This document shows, one piece after another, positions 37,862-46,546 of a stretch of 64,000 bases of DNA. Made by a program: the position numbers and the translations under genes. Source of the DNA: Bacteroidales bacterium. GTDB taxonomy: Bacteria; Bacteroidota; Bacteroidia; Bacteroidales; ML635J-15. Below the pieces are notes generated by a model. The model did no database searches and was not told the DNA's origin. It was given only the letters and a program-made list of their open reading frames with translations. The stretch is from NCBI GenBank assembly GCA_017551515.1, contig JAFZLK010000047.1, positions 85,290 through 149,289 of the forward strand. The letters are read 5' to 3'. Within the stretch, counting starts at the first letter, position 1. Each line of letters starts with the position of its first letter.

Positions 37862-37875
37862 TTGTTCACAAACAA
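37862..37875. repeat. palindrome 2 of 4 around the DUF4143 ATPase gene
   Basis: Arms TTGTT and AACAA around CACA; the right flank CAAA also matches palindrome 1. It lies 18 bases beyond the stop of the ATPase gene. Confidence 0.6.
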
Positions 37876-37892
37876 CAAACATCTAGCAATAA

Positions 37893-39107
37893 TTATATAG
37901 CAAAACCATTCACCAAAAAATCTCTGAGATTTAGATGAACAACACCATTTATGCTGTTGCGCAAGATTAGAGGAGACATGGAAATAACATACTTCGGATA
38001 ATTGTCGCGGATATTCAACAATGCACCAAATTCCCTATCCTCAGTTTCCTTTGATGCAATCAAATACGAAACCTGCACATAAATTCGCTCCGATGCCTTC
38101 GTACACACAAAATCGACTTCGCCAGCCTGTAACTGCCCGACTTTCACATCATACCCCATACGAAGCAATTGGCAATACACCACATTTTCAATTACCTTCT
38201 CAATATCATTTTCCCGACTATCAATTCCTGCAAGCGCATTTCGCAAACCAATATCCTCGAAATAAAACTTGCCGTTTGTCTCAAGAATCTTCTTCCCGTG
38301 CAAATCATAACGTAAAACCTTGTCAATCAAGTATGCAGATTCAAAATAAGAAGCATAATCAACAACAATGTTTGTCGAAATAGCATCGCCCTGACTTTTC
38401 ATATACTTACTTATATTGTTTGCAGAACACAACTTTCCTGTATTGTCTGCTATATAGCGAAGCAAATTATTCATAAACAAAATGTTACGGACAGAATTGC
38501 GCTCCACAACATCCTTTAGCACAACCGTATTAAGCACACTATTCAAGTATTCGGAAACCAGTTCTGTACTGTCAATTCCTACTTGGCGTAACCCTGGCAA
38601 ACCTCCGTATTTCAGATACTTAAACAAACTTTCATCGGAATCGACAAGTTGATGGAAATTCAAAAATTCCGAATACGAAAGTCCATGAATATGTATTTCT
38701 TGATAACGACCAGCCAACAATGTACTTAAATCTGCAGACAGCATCCGTGCATTGCTTCCTGTAATAATTATATCGGTATCATTTTCTGTCCGATAACTTC
38801 TTACCGAGCGTTCCCACTCAGCAATATCCTGAATTTCATCGACAAGTATATAATTATGTTTGCCTTCTACATAATGACTGTCAATGTAATCATTCAATTG
38901 CGTGTAATTTTTTATGCCGTCGAACTCCTTCTTTTCTTTGTCAACATATATGAAATTAGCATCTGTATCATTTTTGTGTTTCCTCATAAAATCTTTAAGT
39001 ACACAACTTTTACCAATGCGCCGTTGTCCAACCAAGACAATTATCTGTCCTTTTCCAAGCCATGAATCCACCTTTTGTGCATAATCGTTTCGCGTAATCA
39101 GTTCCAT
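37893..39107 (-). CDS. AAA ATPase with DUF4143 domain
   Basis: Residues about 1-200 form a P-loop ATPase: Walker A GQRRIGKS (27-34), Walker B YILVDEIQDI (about 86-95), sensor ITGSNARMLSADLSTLLAGRY. The C-terminal DUF4143 part (about 200-404) contains KSQGDAISTNIVVDYASYFE and KFYFEDIGLRNAL, resembling a winged helix plus a degenerate nuclease-like fold (EVDFVCT). Such single-gene ATPases are abundant and rapidly gained and lost in Bacteroidota; their role is unknown, with DNA-linked or defence functions suggested by fold only. It stands alone, bracketed by four related palindromes, one of which overlaps its promoter. Confidence 0.9.
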   Translation of the reverse strand: MELITRNDYAQKVDSWLGKGQIIVLVGQRRIGKSCVLKDFMRKHKNDTDANFIYVDKEKKEFDGIKNYTQLNDYIDSHYVEGKHNYILVDEIQDIAEWERSVRSYRTENDTDIIITGSNARMLSADLSTLLAGRYQEIHIHGLSYSEFLNFHQLVDSDESLFKYLKYGGLPGLRQVGIDSTELVSEYLNSVLNTVVLKDVVERNSVRNILFMNNLLRYIADNTGKLCSANNISKYMKSQGDAISTNIVVDYASYFESAYLIDKVLRYDLHGKKILETNGKFYFEDIGLRNALAGIDSRENDIEKVIENVVYCQLLRMGYDVKVGQLQAGEVDFVCTKASERIYVQVSYLIASKETEDREFGALLNIRDNYPKYVISMSPLILRNSINGVVHLNLRDFLVNGFAI

Positions 39108-39129
39108 CTGTACAATATTTTATTCAGCG

Positions 39130-39161
39130 CAAAAATACAAACTTTATTGTTCGTAAACAAT
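39130..39161 (-). promoter_or_regulatory. promoter for the DUF4143 ATPase gene
   Basis: TATTTTTG on the minus strand (39137-39130) is an exact -7 box; ATTG (39161-39158) about 20 bases upstream could be the -33 box and lies inside palindrome 3. Confidence 0.5.
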
Positions 39162-39164
39162 AAA
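39143..39164. promoter_or_regulatory. palindrome 3 of 4, candidate operator over the ATPase promoter
   Basis: Perfect 9-base arms TTTATTGTT and AACAATAAA around CGTA, 36 bases upstream of the ATPase start and covering its -33 region. Confidence 0.6.
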
Positions 39165-39180
39165 AATCTAATAATTTTTT

Positions 39181-39204
39181 TTTTATCATTCATAAACAAT
39201 AAAA
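39181..39204. repeat. palindrome 4 of 4 around the DUF4143 ATPase gene
   Basis: Arms TTTTATCATT and AACAATAAAA around CATA, with two mismatches; the right arm is identical to that of palindrome 3. Confidence 0.55.
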
Positions 39205-39227
39205 GCAGCGCAATGCATTGCGCTGCT
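39204..39227. repeat. perfect 24-base palindrome
   Basis: AGCAGCGCAATG followed directly by its complement CATTGCGCTGCT, with no loop. It is GC-rich compared with its surroundings and abuts palindrome 4. Confidence 0.7.
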
Positions 39228-39420
39228 ACAGATTATGTCATTTCATTCCATGATTTTTGGCTACACCTCAGCAAAACAAAAGTCCTTCATTTGTTTTGTT
39301 CTGCCTTCGGTTTGCACAAAAATTATCAATTGTTCATTATCAATTACATACATCCCAGATTTTGAAACAAGTTCAGAATGGCACTTGGAGCATTATCAAT
39401 TGTCAATTGTACATTATTAA
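39228..39420. repeat. intergenic repeat remnants
   Basis: No gene. It holds short repeats of ATTATCAATTG (39322, 39392) with partial copies, and a segment at about 39265-39315 (CAAAAGTCCTT, TTTGTTTTG, TCTGCCTTCGG) that matches part of element A at 12064-12303 read on the minus strand. Confidence 0.5.
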
Positions 39421-41013
39421 TTAATACTTTGCTACCAGCGGTACACTTTGCGAATGTCCGAAAGGACACGATGAAACCTTTAGTATCGGTGGTGCTTGGA
39501 AACGCTTGTATTCCACACGCTTAACCAGTCTCAAAACGAAGTCAACCGTTTCGGCATCAAATCCTTTGGCTTTTATCTCATCGGCAGTCATGTTGCCTTC
39601 TAGATAGCAGTTTAGGATGCCGTCAAGAATATCGTAAGGCGGAAGAGAATCCTGGTCTTTCTGGTCGGGACGCAACTCTGCAGAAGGTGCCTTGTCGATA
39701 ATGTTCTGCGGAATGATATTTCCGCAATGTTCGTTGATGTACCTAGCAAGTCGGTAAACCTCAGTCTTATACACATCACCAAGCAGAGACAGCGAACCGC
39801 ACATGTCACCATAAAGCGTAGAGTATCCAACTGCTTCCTCGCTCTTGTTTGATGTGTTTAACAGAATGTTGCCGAACTTGTTGGAGTAAGCCATCAATAT
39901 GCTACCGCGCAGACGAGCCTGAATATTTTCCTCGGCAAGTCCAGGTTTTGTGCCCTCGAATGCCTCAGCCATAGCTGCGCCAAAAGCATTACGTAAATCT
40001 TCAATTGGGATAATGTTATAGCTTGATTTTGTGCGTTTTAGCATTTCCAAAGAATCATCAACAGAATGTGAACTTGAATAGCAAGTTGGCATTAGTATAG
40101 AGTGAACATTTTCGCGTCCGAGAGCGTTAACAGCAAGTGCCAACACAACAGCCGAATCAATACCGCCAGACAAACCAAGAACTGCAGTCTTGAAGTTCAT
40201 TTTTGCAAAATAGTCGCGCAAACCAAGTGTTATCGCACGGAAAATACTTTCGGTAGTATCCATTTTGCGAAGCTCCTCTCTTGCCGACTTAAACGACTTA
40301 GTTTCAACATATTGCAAATATTCTTCAAACGATTTACATTCTGCGATTACCTTGCCATCTGCATTAAAAGCAATGCTACGACCTTCGTATATCAAATTGG
40401 TATTAGCACCCACCTGATTTACATTCAGCAACGGCAAACCATACTTCTTTGCAATTGCCGACAAATCCGACAAATGAGTATCGTCGTGTGCGTATGCTAC
40501 AGCCGAAATATTTACTATAAAGTCTGGATTTAACTTATCAAGCATATCCATTGGATAATCAACGACATCATTACCGACCGTTAAAGCAATTTTTACTCCA
40601 TTCAAGTCAATCAAATCAAACTTGTCGCTTGGCTCAAAATACCTATGTTCATCAATCACACCTTCGTCGGGTAAAACCGTCTTGCACTGCGACTTGACAT
40701 CGCCATTTGCAATAAACAATGCAGAATTGAAAAGTTGTCTGCCTTTGCCCGAAACATTTTTCAATGGCGCACCGATAATTATCGGAATGTCAGCGCATTC
40801 GGCGATTATCTTTTCTACTGCGGCGTTGCAACCGTCAACAAAATCGGCACGATAAAGCAAATCGTCGGGACAATATCCGCAAACCGACAATTCTGAAAAC
40901 ACAACAAGGTCGGCACCATTCTTCTTTGCTTCCTTTGCTGTTGATATGATTTTCTGTGCATTGGACTCGAAATTTCCAATGTGGTAGTTCAATTGTGCAA
41001 GAGCTATTTTCAT
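39421..41013 (-). CDS. nadE: NAD+ synthetase with glutaminase domain lacking the catalytic cysteine
   Basis: The 530-residue protein has an N-terminal nitrilase-type glutaminase domain (1-240) and a C-terminal synthetase domain with the ATP-binding LGLSGGIDSAVV and later STLYGDMCGSLSLLGDVYKTEV. It converts deamido-NAD to NAD. In the glutaminase triad Glu41 (FSEL) and Lys111 (KTVLP) are present, but where relatives have TICED this protein has TVGND (residues 145-149), so the nucleophilic cysteine is a glycine. The following 20 or so residues are also missing compared with typical relatives. The codon is GGT on the minus strand. It should therefore use free ammonia, unless a separate glutaminase supplies it. 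Confidence 0.92.
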   Translation of the reverse strand: MKIALAQLNYHIGNFESNAQKIISTAKEAKKNGADLVVFSELSVCGYCPDDLLYRADFVDGCNAAVEKIIAECADIPIIIGAPLKNVSGKGRQLFNSALFIANGDVKSQCKTVLPDEGVIDEHRYFEPSDKFDLIDLNGVKIALTVGNDVVDYPMDMLDKLNPDFIVNISAVAYAHDDTHLSDLSAIAKKYGLPLLNVNQVGANTNLIYEGRSIAFNADGKVIAECKSFEEYLQYVETKSFKSAREELRKMDTTESIFRAITLGLRDYFAKMNFKTAVLGLSGGIDSAVVLALAVNALGRENVHSILMPTCYSSSHSVDDSLEMLKRTKSSYNIIPIEDLRNAFGAAMAEAFEGTKPGLAEENIQARLRGSILMAYSNKFGNILLNTSNKSEEAVGYSTLYGDMCGSLSLLGDVYKTEVYRLARYINEHCGNIIPQNIIDKAPSAELRPDQKDQDSLPPYDILDGILNCYLEGNMTADEIKAKGFDAETVDFVLRLVKRVEYKRFQAPPILKVSSCPFGHSQSVPLVAKY

Positions 41014-41144
41014 TGTTGTAAAATTTTACGGTGCGAAAGTAATAAATTTGAAGGAAAACGAATCCATTTTTTTGCGTTGTGCAAATGAACAATCAATTAT
41101 TAAAATCTTTTACAAACAATTATACCTATTGATTTTATTATTCA

Positions 41145-41152
41145 TACCTTTG
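41145..41152 (+). promoter_or_regulatory. -7 box upstream of the polysaccharide cluster
   Basis: TACCTTTG matches TAnnTTTG, 19 bases before the first gene; no good -33 box at the right distance, so expression may need an activator. Confidence 0.45.
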
Positions 41153-41170
41153 CAAAAAACATAAAATATC

Positions 41171-42001
41171 ATGAAAGGAAAAATTACACTAAAAACAAAG
41201 ATAATTGTCGTTGCTATAATTACTTGTATAGCAGCAATTGCAACATTTCTGATAACAAAAAGCAAACCTCAGCTATATGCTGTTAATTCATCTTTATATG
41301 TACAAAATCTGCCTATAAAAACAAATGCAGATTTTAGCAGACTTGCTGTTTCTTCGATAAAAGACAAATCCATTGTTGATTCGGTATCGGCATCTTTCAA
41401 CATAACTAGGGAAACATACGACAGCAGAGTTTCGGCATCTGTTGATTCACGAAAATGCATTGCTATGATTGTTTCCGCAGAAACACCAGAAGATGCGGCA
41501 GATATGTCGGATCTGATTATTGATTTGCTAAACAAAAAGATGCAGAATATTGTCGCCGAACAAACACAAAAGGATATGGAGGAAATTAGCAGTCAAATGG
41601 AAACAAAAATTAGGAATGTTGATTCTCTAAAAAATGTTATTTCTATGATTGACAGTACTGTTTCCCAGAATGTGTCTAAATCAGGTGCTAGAAAAGACAT
41701 TCTTATTGAGCACAAGATACTCCTTGAAAAGAATCCGGACTATATATTCGAAAGCAAACTTATTGAGAAACTTGCCAACGATTATGGTGCTATGATGACA
41801 GAACAGGCAGAAATACAAAACCAAATTAACAAACAATACATTACCGTTATAAGTGCTCCAGATTCAAACAGAGCTTATAACCAGACTAATAAAGCAAAGA
41901 TTATATTGACAGTTACTTTTCTTGCATTCATCTGTTCGATATGCCTAATGACTTTCATCGACATGATAAGGCAGCGTAAAAGCAACATCGCCAATAAATA
42001 A
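41171..42001 (+). CDS. Wzz-like polysaccharide chain-length determinant (polysaccharide co-polymerase)
   Basis: The 276-residue protein has a membrane helix near each end (about 10-30 and 243-265) and a mainly helical, partly coiled-coil periplasmic part. The stretch before the second helix (ITVISAPDSNRAYNQTNKAK) fits the family's proline-containing region. Wzz-type proteins set the length of chains made by Wzy. There is no tyrosine kinase domain. It is the first gene of the cluster, 157 bases after the divergent nadE, and the flippase gene starts 9 bases downstream. Confidence 0.8.
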   Translation: MKGKITLKTKIIVVAIITCIAAIATFLITKSKPQLYAVNSSLYVQNLPIKTNADFSRLAVSSIKDKSIVDSVSASFNITRETYDSRVSASVDSRKCIAMIVSAETPEDAADMSDLIIDLLNKKMQNIVAEQTQKDMEEISSQMETKIRNVDSLKNVISMIDSTVSQNVSKSGARKDILIEHKILLEKNPDYIFESKLIEKLANDYGAMMTEQAEIQNQINKQYITVISAPDSNRAYNQTNKAKIILTVTFLAFICSICLMTFIDMIRQRKSNIANK

Positions 42002-42010
42002 TCACACAAG

Positions 42011-43534
42011 ATGAGCGACAGCATTAACATAAAAAGAGTTGCCAAAAACACAGCCATTCTCTATGTTAGAGTGCTTGTCGTTATGCTTGTCAACATATAT
42101 GCATCACGCGTAGTTCTTAGAATACTCGGCGTAGAAGACTTCGGCACATACAATGTCGTTGCAGGTGCTGTAGCGTTATTCGGGTTCCTTAATACTGCCA
42201 TGTCAATGGCAACTCAACGCTTTTTGAACTATGAGTTGGGACGTAAAAATGAAGAAGGGCTGAAGGCTGTTTTCAACATGGCTCTAAAAATACACCTGTC
42301 GATATGCCTGATACTTGTCGTGCTGGCAGAAACAATAGGATTATGGCTGGTGTACACACAATTGGACATTCCCCCGCAAAGGTTCACCGCAGCAATGTAT
42401 GCATACCAGCTGGCAATAGTTTCGATGATAATAAACATCGTTACAGTCCCTTACACATCTGCAATATTGGCTCACGAAAAGATGAACGTTTATGCGTATA
42501 TATGTATAATCGAAGCTTTTTTGAAACTAGGCTTGATATTTTTGCTTCCAGTTTTGGGCGTTGACAAACTTATAATTTACTCCGTATTAATGTCTTCTGT
42601 TCAGATTTTTGTTTTTTTAGCCTACTATATCTATTCAAAACTGAAGTTGAGCGAATGCAGATTTTCTTTTTCAATGAGAGACAAAAAACTATTCAAGCAA
42701 ATGTCAGGCTTCATTGGGTGGAATATTTGCGGACAAGTGGCACAGATGCTTAGTGTTCACGGCGTCAACATGCTCATGAATGTCTTTTATGGCGTTATTG
42801 TAAACGCAGCCGTCACAATAACCAATCAAGTAAACGGGGCTATCGTAATGTTTGTCAACAATTTCCAAACTTCGTTCCGCCCGCAGATAATGAAAAGCTA
42901 TGCCGCCGAGGAATACGACGAAGTAAACAGGTTCGCTTCCATTTTTTCAAAATATTCATTCTTCCTACTTTACATATTGTCTGTGCCAATACTGTTTAAC
43001 ATTGACATTATCCTTGACATTTGGTTGGAAACGCCACCTGCCCACACAGCGACTTTCTGCAAGCTAGTATTTTGGTATTCATATATGGAAGCGTTGGGAA
43101 TGCCGTTAGTCATGGCAATTATGGCATCTGGAAGAAACAAATACTATCAGATATTTTTCAGCATCACGCTTTCGTTAAACATAATTCTTTCGTACATATT
43201 CCTCAAGTTTGGCTATCCGCCGGAAATAGTATTCATAATCAAGGTTTTCGTTTCAATATTCATTATAGCGGTAAGAATATACTTCGCAAAGAAGCAATCA
43301 TTCGTATCTCCCAAAAACTTCATTACAAAGTCACTTGTTCCATCGGGCATTGTACTGATACTTACATTACCAATATATTATCTTTTAAAAATTCCATACG
43401 GAACAAGTATTACGATTGACATTCTATTGACCATATCGCTTGAAATAATAATACTACTAATAATATATTTCATCGGCATCAACAAACAGGAACGAGTATT
43501 CCTACTTGGACTTATAAAACGGAAAGGGAAATAA
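42011..43534 (+). CDS. wzx: polysaccharide flippase (Wzx/MATE-like)
   Basis: The 507-residue protein has about 12-14 membrane helices and the N-terminal pattern NTAILYVRVLVVMLVNIYASR followed by RILGVEDFGTYNVVAGAVALFG, typical of Wzx proteins of the polysaccharide biosynthesis family. It should flip the undecaprenyl-linked repeat unit across the inner membrane. The next gene starts on the base after the stop codon. Together with Wzy and Wzz proteins in the same cluster this defines a Wzx/Wzy-dependent pathway. Confidence 0.92.
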   Translation: MSDSINIKRVAKNTAILYVRVLVVMLVNIYASRVVLRILGVEDFGTYNVVAGAVALFGFLNTAMSMATQRFLNYELGRKNEEGLKAVFNMALKIHLSICLILVVLAETIGLWLVYTQLDIPPQRFTAAMYAYQLAIVSMIINIVTVPYTSAILAHEKMNVYAYICIIEAFLKLGLIFLLPVLGVDKLIIYSVLMSSVQIFVFLAYYIYSKLKLSECRFSFSMRDKKLFKQMSGFIGWNICGQVAQMLSVHGVNMLMNVFYGVIVNAAVTITNQVNGAIVMFVNNFQTSFRPQIMKSYAAEEYDEVNRFASIFSKYSFFLLYILSVPILFNIDIILDIWLETPPAHTATFCKLVFWYSYMEALGMPLVMAIMASGRNKYYQIFFSITLSLNIILSYIFLKFGYPPEIVFIIKVFVSIFIIAVRIYFAKKQSFVSPKNFITKSLVPSGIVLILTLPIYYLLKIPYGTSITIDILLTISLEIIILLIIYFIGINKQERVFLLGLIKRKGK

Positions 43535-44455
43535 ATGCACACGCTTGAAAAAATAAAGAACGATCTTGTCAATCTTGGGATAAAATCCGGGGACACTTTG
43601 TTCCTAAGGATTTCATATCGGGCAATCGGCAAGATAGACGGCGGACCAAAATCATTTATTGATGCCCTGCTTGATGTCATTGGAAAAGAAGGCACCATAA
43701 TACTAACGGCTTTCCCCAAAAAATACATAAGGCAAATGCGCTTCTTGCACCGAAGACAAATACTGTCAAGCAACACACGACTTAAAACCCTTACCGGAGT
43801 AATGTCAGAATTTGCAATAGCCCACCCCGATGCCAAAATATCACGCAAGCTGGAATTTCCATTCGTTGCAATTGGCAAAAATGCCGAATATCTTACATCC
43901 AACCACACGCACGACAAAAACGCATATTGGATAATTGAGGAGGCTATCGAAAAATTCAACTGCAAATGTCTGCGAATCGGCGGCGAACCTCTATTCGGAA
44001 CCACGCATTTGTCACTGGAGAAGGCACTGAGAGACAAAGGCGAAAACCAAACAAATTTAAGATACGGAATCTATGTTAAGGAAAACGGACAGACAAAATG
44101 GTATGATACGCCAAATGTGCTATTTTGCAAAAAAGCTTTTAACAGAAACAACAAGCGCATTCATGCAATATCAACCATTGCAGAAGGCACTGTCGGCGAC
44201 GGATATGCTATAATTACCGATATGCGCAAGGCATTTGACGAGGAAGTCAAAATATTCTCCGAAGACATTCACAATGCCACATGCGATGACCCGAACTGCA
44301 TAATATGCAGAACATCATATTCATTTTCAGACTGTTCTTACCCTAAGTTCTTGTTGCGGCAAACAACTAGAATATTCTCATCCGAATTCAAGCAAGCGAT
44401 AAAAACTATTATAAAGACAATCGAACGAATTACTTTTGGAATAAAGGTTATATAA
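43535..44455 (+). CDS. AAC(3)-family N-acetyltransferase in a polysaccharide cluster
   Basis: The 306-residue protein matches the antibiotic_NAT/AAC(3) fold: GIKSGDTLFLRIS, GGPKSFIDALLDVIGKEGTIILTAF, and FPFVAIGKNAEYLTSNHTHD including the conserved His region. In this context it more likely acetylates an amino sugar (for example one made by the DegT aminotransferase at 52875) than an aminoglycoside; a resistance role is not supported. A C-terminal extension of about 60 residues with CDDPNCIICRTS (four cysteines in a possible metal-binding arrangement) is unusual. Confidence 0.87.
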   Translation: MHTLEKIKNDLVNLGIKSGDTLFLRISYRAIGKIDGGPKSFIDALLDVIGKEGTIILTAFPKKYIRQMRFLHRRQILSSNTRLKTLTGVMSEFAIAHPDAKISRKLEFPFVAIGKNAEYLTSNHTHDKNAYWIIEEAIEKFNCKCLRIGGEPLFGTTHLSLEKALRDKGENQTNLRYGIYVKENGQTKWYDTPNVLFCKKAFNRNNKRIHAISTIAEGTVGDGYAIITDMRKAFDEEVKIFSEDIHNATCDDPNCIICRTSYSFSDCSYPKFLLRQTTRIFSSEFKQAIKTIIKTIERITFGIKVI

Positions 44456-44457
44456 AC

Positions 44458-45603
44458 ATGGCAAGAATACTGATAGCAGGAGATTTTGTCCCATACCATA
44501 GAACAAAGCAGCAAATAGAAGACGGAAGGTTTTCCGAAGTTTTCGGTGCCACTCAATCATATACCGAAAAGGCTGATTATTCGATAATCAACCTTGAATC
44601 ACCTGTAGTTAATGGCAACGCCTCTCCCATTTCCAAAACCGGTCCCAACTTAATATGCACCGAAAAAGCCATTGAAGCAGTTAAATACGCAGGCTTCAAT
44701 TGTGTAACCTTAGCGAACAACCATATCCGCGACTATGGAAACGAAGGCGTTGAGTGTACAATAAAGTCATGCAACAAATTTGGGATTGACCATGTTGGAA
44801 GCGGAACAAATAAAAAAGAAGCAGAAAAGGTCCTTTTCAAGAATATTGGAGATAAAAATTTTGCAATAATAAACATTTGCGAGAACGAATGGTCTGTTGC
44901 TACGGATAATCAAGCCGGGGCAGCCGCAATAAGTCCCATCGACAACTATCATACAATACGTGAAGTAAAAAGCAAAGCCGAATATGTAATTGTTATAACT
45001 CATGGCGGAATAGAACTTTACAACCTTCCGACTCCTAGAATGCAGGAACTTTACAGGTTTTATGTGGAAGCAGGTGCCGATGCTGTTGTAAATCATCACC
45101 AGCATTGCTATTCGGGATACGAAACCTTTATGGGAAAACCTATTTTCTATGGGATTGGAAATTTTAGTTTCGATGTGGCACCCAAGTACAATACACGCCA
45201 ATGGCAGGAAGGCTATATGGTGAACCTCTGTTTCGAAGGCAATGAAATCTCATTCGAGTTGTATCCTTACAGACAAGGTTGTGAAGATGATTCATCGGTA
45301 CAATTTATTGCCGACACAACAGAAATGCAAAGCAAAATCCAAATGCTGAACGAAATTATTGGAAATGAAGAGGCTGTTTCCGATGAATTTGCTAAGTTTG
45401 CAAACAAAAATTCCAAAGGTTTCATCGATATGCTTGAACCTTTCAGAAACAAATATGTATCAAAACTAAGGAATATGAATTTATTTCCAAAATTATACGA
45501 TGCATCAAACAAGAAACTGCTCTTGAATCTCATAAGATGCGAATCGCACAGGGAAATGTTGACGGCAATTTTGGAAAAGGAGTATATCAATAATTACAAA
45601 TAG
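44458..45603 (+). CDS. CapA-family protein (poly-gamma-glutamate capsule synthesis type)
   Basis: The 381-residue protein shows the PGA_cap metallophosphoesterase-like motifs: IAGDFVP, INLESPVV, TLANNHIRDYG, HGGIELYN, VNHHQHCYSGYE and YGIGNFSFD. There is no signal peptide or membrane anchor, unlike the extracellular CapA of Bacillus, so it probably acts in the cytoplasm. It is followed by the carboxyethyl-amino-acid synthase (7 bases) and ATP-grasp ligase genes. CapA-like proteins co-occur with amide ligases in capsule gene clusters; the chemistry done by CapA is still not established. Confidence 0.92.
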   Translation: MARILIAGDFVPYHRTKQQIEDGRFSEVFGATQSYTEKADYSIINLESPVVNGNASPISKTGPNLICTEKAIEAVKYAGFNCVTLANNHIRDYGNEGVECTIKSCNKFGIDHVGSGTNKKEAEKVLFKNIGDKNFAIINICENEWSVATDNQAGAAAISPIDNYHTIREVKSKAEYVIVITHGGIELYNLPTPRMQELYRFYVEAGADAVVNHHQHCYSGYETFMGKPIFYGIGNFSFDVAPKYNTRQWQEGYMVNLCFEGNEISFELYPYRQGCEDDSSVQFIADTTEMQSKIQMLNEIIGNEEAVSDEFAKFANKNSKGFIDMLEPFRNKYVSKLRNMNLFPKLYDASNKKLLLNLIRCESHREMLTAILEKEYINNYK

Positions 45604-45610
45604 AGTTAAC

Positions 45611-46546
45611 ATGAAAATAGGTTTTATTATTCCGACTTATCCTGATGAAAAAAGAATCGCCTTGCTCCCCGAAGACATTGACGGCTTCGAGAACGAAATC
45701 ATCATGGAAAAAGGATTCGGAAAAAATATGAATATAGACGACAGCGAATATATTGCCAAAGGATGCATAATGTCAACTAGGGAAAACATCTTTGCTACCT
45801 GCGACAATATATTTTGTCTCAAGCTGTTACAAGAAGACGATTATCATTTGTTGCGAGAAAATCAGGTAATAATCGGATGGACACACCCTACTGGTTCTGG
45901 AAAAAAATTCTATGACGAAGTTGCTTCTCCCAAAAATCTAATCATTGTTGACCTCGACAATATTTATCCGACAATCAGGCAGCGTGACAAAGTCGTTAAA
46001 GTCTCGTTCTTGAAACCAAACTTCATTTGGCGCAACAGTTTTTACGCCGGAATTGCAAGCATACAGCACGCTTTGCTCAACTATGGAATGTATCCCGACT
46101 CAACAACCAAGGTTGCCGTATTGTCAAGTGGAAATGTTGCACAGGGCACATACGCCGAAATATCAAACTACAACCCCGACCTAAGGATGTTCTATCGCAA
46201 GACAATGCATGAATTCTACGACTCCATTGGCGAGTACGACATAATAATAAACGGAATTGAGGTCGATAATTCAACCGACCATATAATTCGCAGCGAACAT
46301 CTTGCAAAAATAAAGAAAGGCTGTCTGTTAATTGATGCCGCTGCCGATGCCGGCAATGCAATCGAAGGCACCCACTATACAACAATTAGCAATCCTATAT
46401 ACGAAGAAAACGGACTATATTTCTATGAGGTCAACAATGCACCCTCGCTACTCTACAGGAAAACCAGCAAGGAAATAAGCAGGTCGTTTTCAGAAAATGT
46501 ATTCAAGCACGATATTTCAAGATTTTTAAATCTCTTACAGCAATGA
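45611..46546 (+). CDS. ceo: N5-(carboxyethyl)ornithine synthase-like enzyme (alanine dehydrogenase superfamily)
   Basis: The 311-residue length, the start (MKIGFIIPTYPDEKRIALLPEDI) and blocks EKGFGK, IGWTHPTGSG, LNYGMYPDSTTKVAVLSSGNVAQG, RMFYRKTM, YDIIINGIE and IDAAADAGNAIEGTHY closely match the N5-(carboxyethyl)ornithine synthase of Lactococcus as I recall it. That enzyme reductively condenses pyruvate with the side-chain amine of ornithine (and more weakly lysine) using NADPH. The start overlaps nothing but the stop overlaps the ATP-grasp start (ATGA). Placed in a polysaccharide cluster, it probably makes a carboxyethylated diamino acid for glycan decoration (inference). Confidence 0.88.
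   Translation: MKIGFIIPTYPDEKRIALLPEDIDGFENEIIMEKGFGKNMNIDDSEYIAKGCIMSTRENIFATCDNIFCLKLLQEDDYHLLRENQVIIGWTHPTGSGKKFYDEVASPKNLIIVDLDNIYPTIRQRDKVVKVSFLKPNFIWRNSFYAGIASIQHALLNYGMYPDSTTKVAVLSSGNVAQGTYAEISNYNPDLRMFYRKTMHEFYDSIGEYDIIINGIEVDNSTDHIIRSEHLAKIKKGCLLIDAAADAGNAIEGTHYTTISNPIYEENGLYFYEVNNAPSLLYRKTSKEISRSFSENVFKHDISRFLNLLQQ

Noticed and set aside
39235..39420. A 61-codon plus-strand frame downstream of the palindromes
   Set aside because: It overlaps repeat remnants shared with element A and short ATTATCAATTG repeats; no start signal or family similarity.
43535..44455. Aminoglycoside resistance gene
   Set aside because: The fold is AAC(3)-like, but the gene is embedded in a polysaccharide operon with overlapping neighbours, so amino-sugar acetylation is a better explanation.
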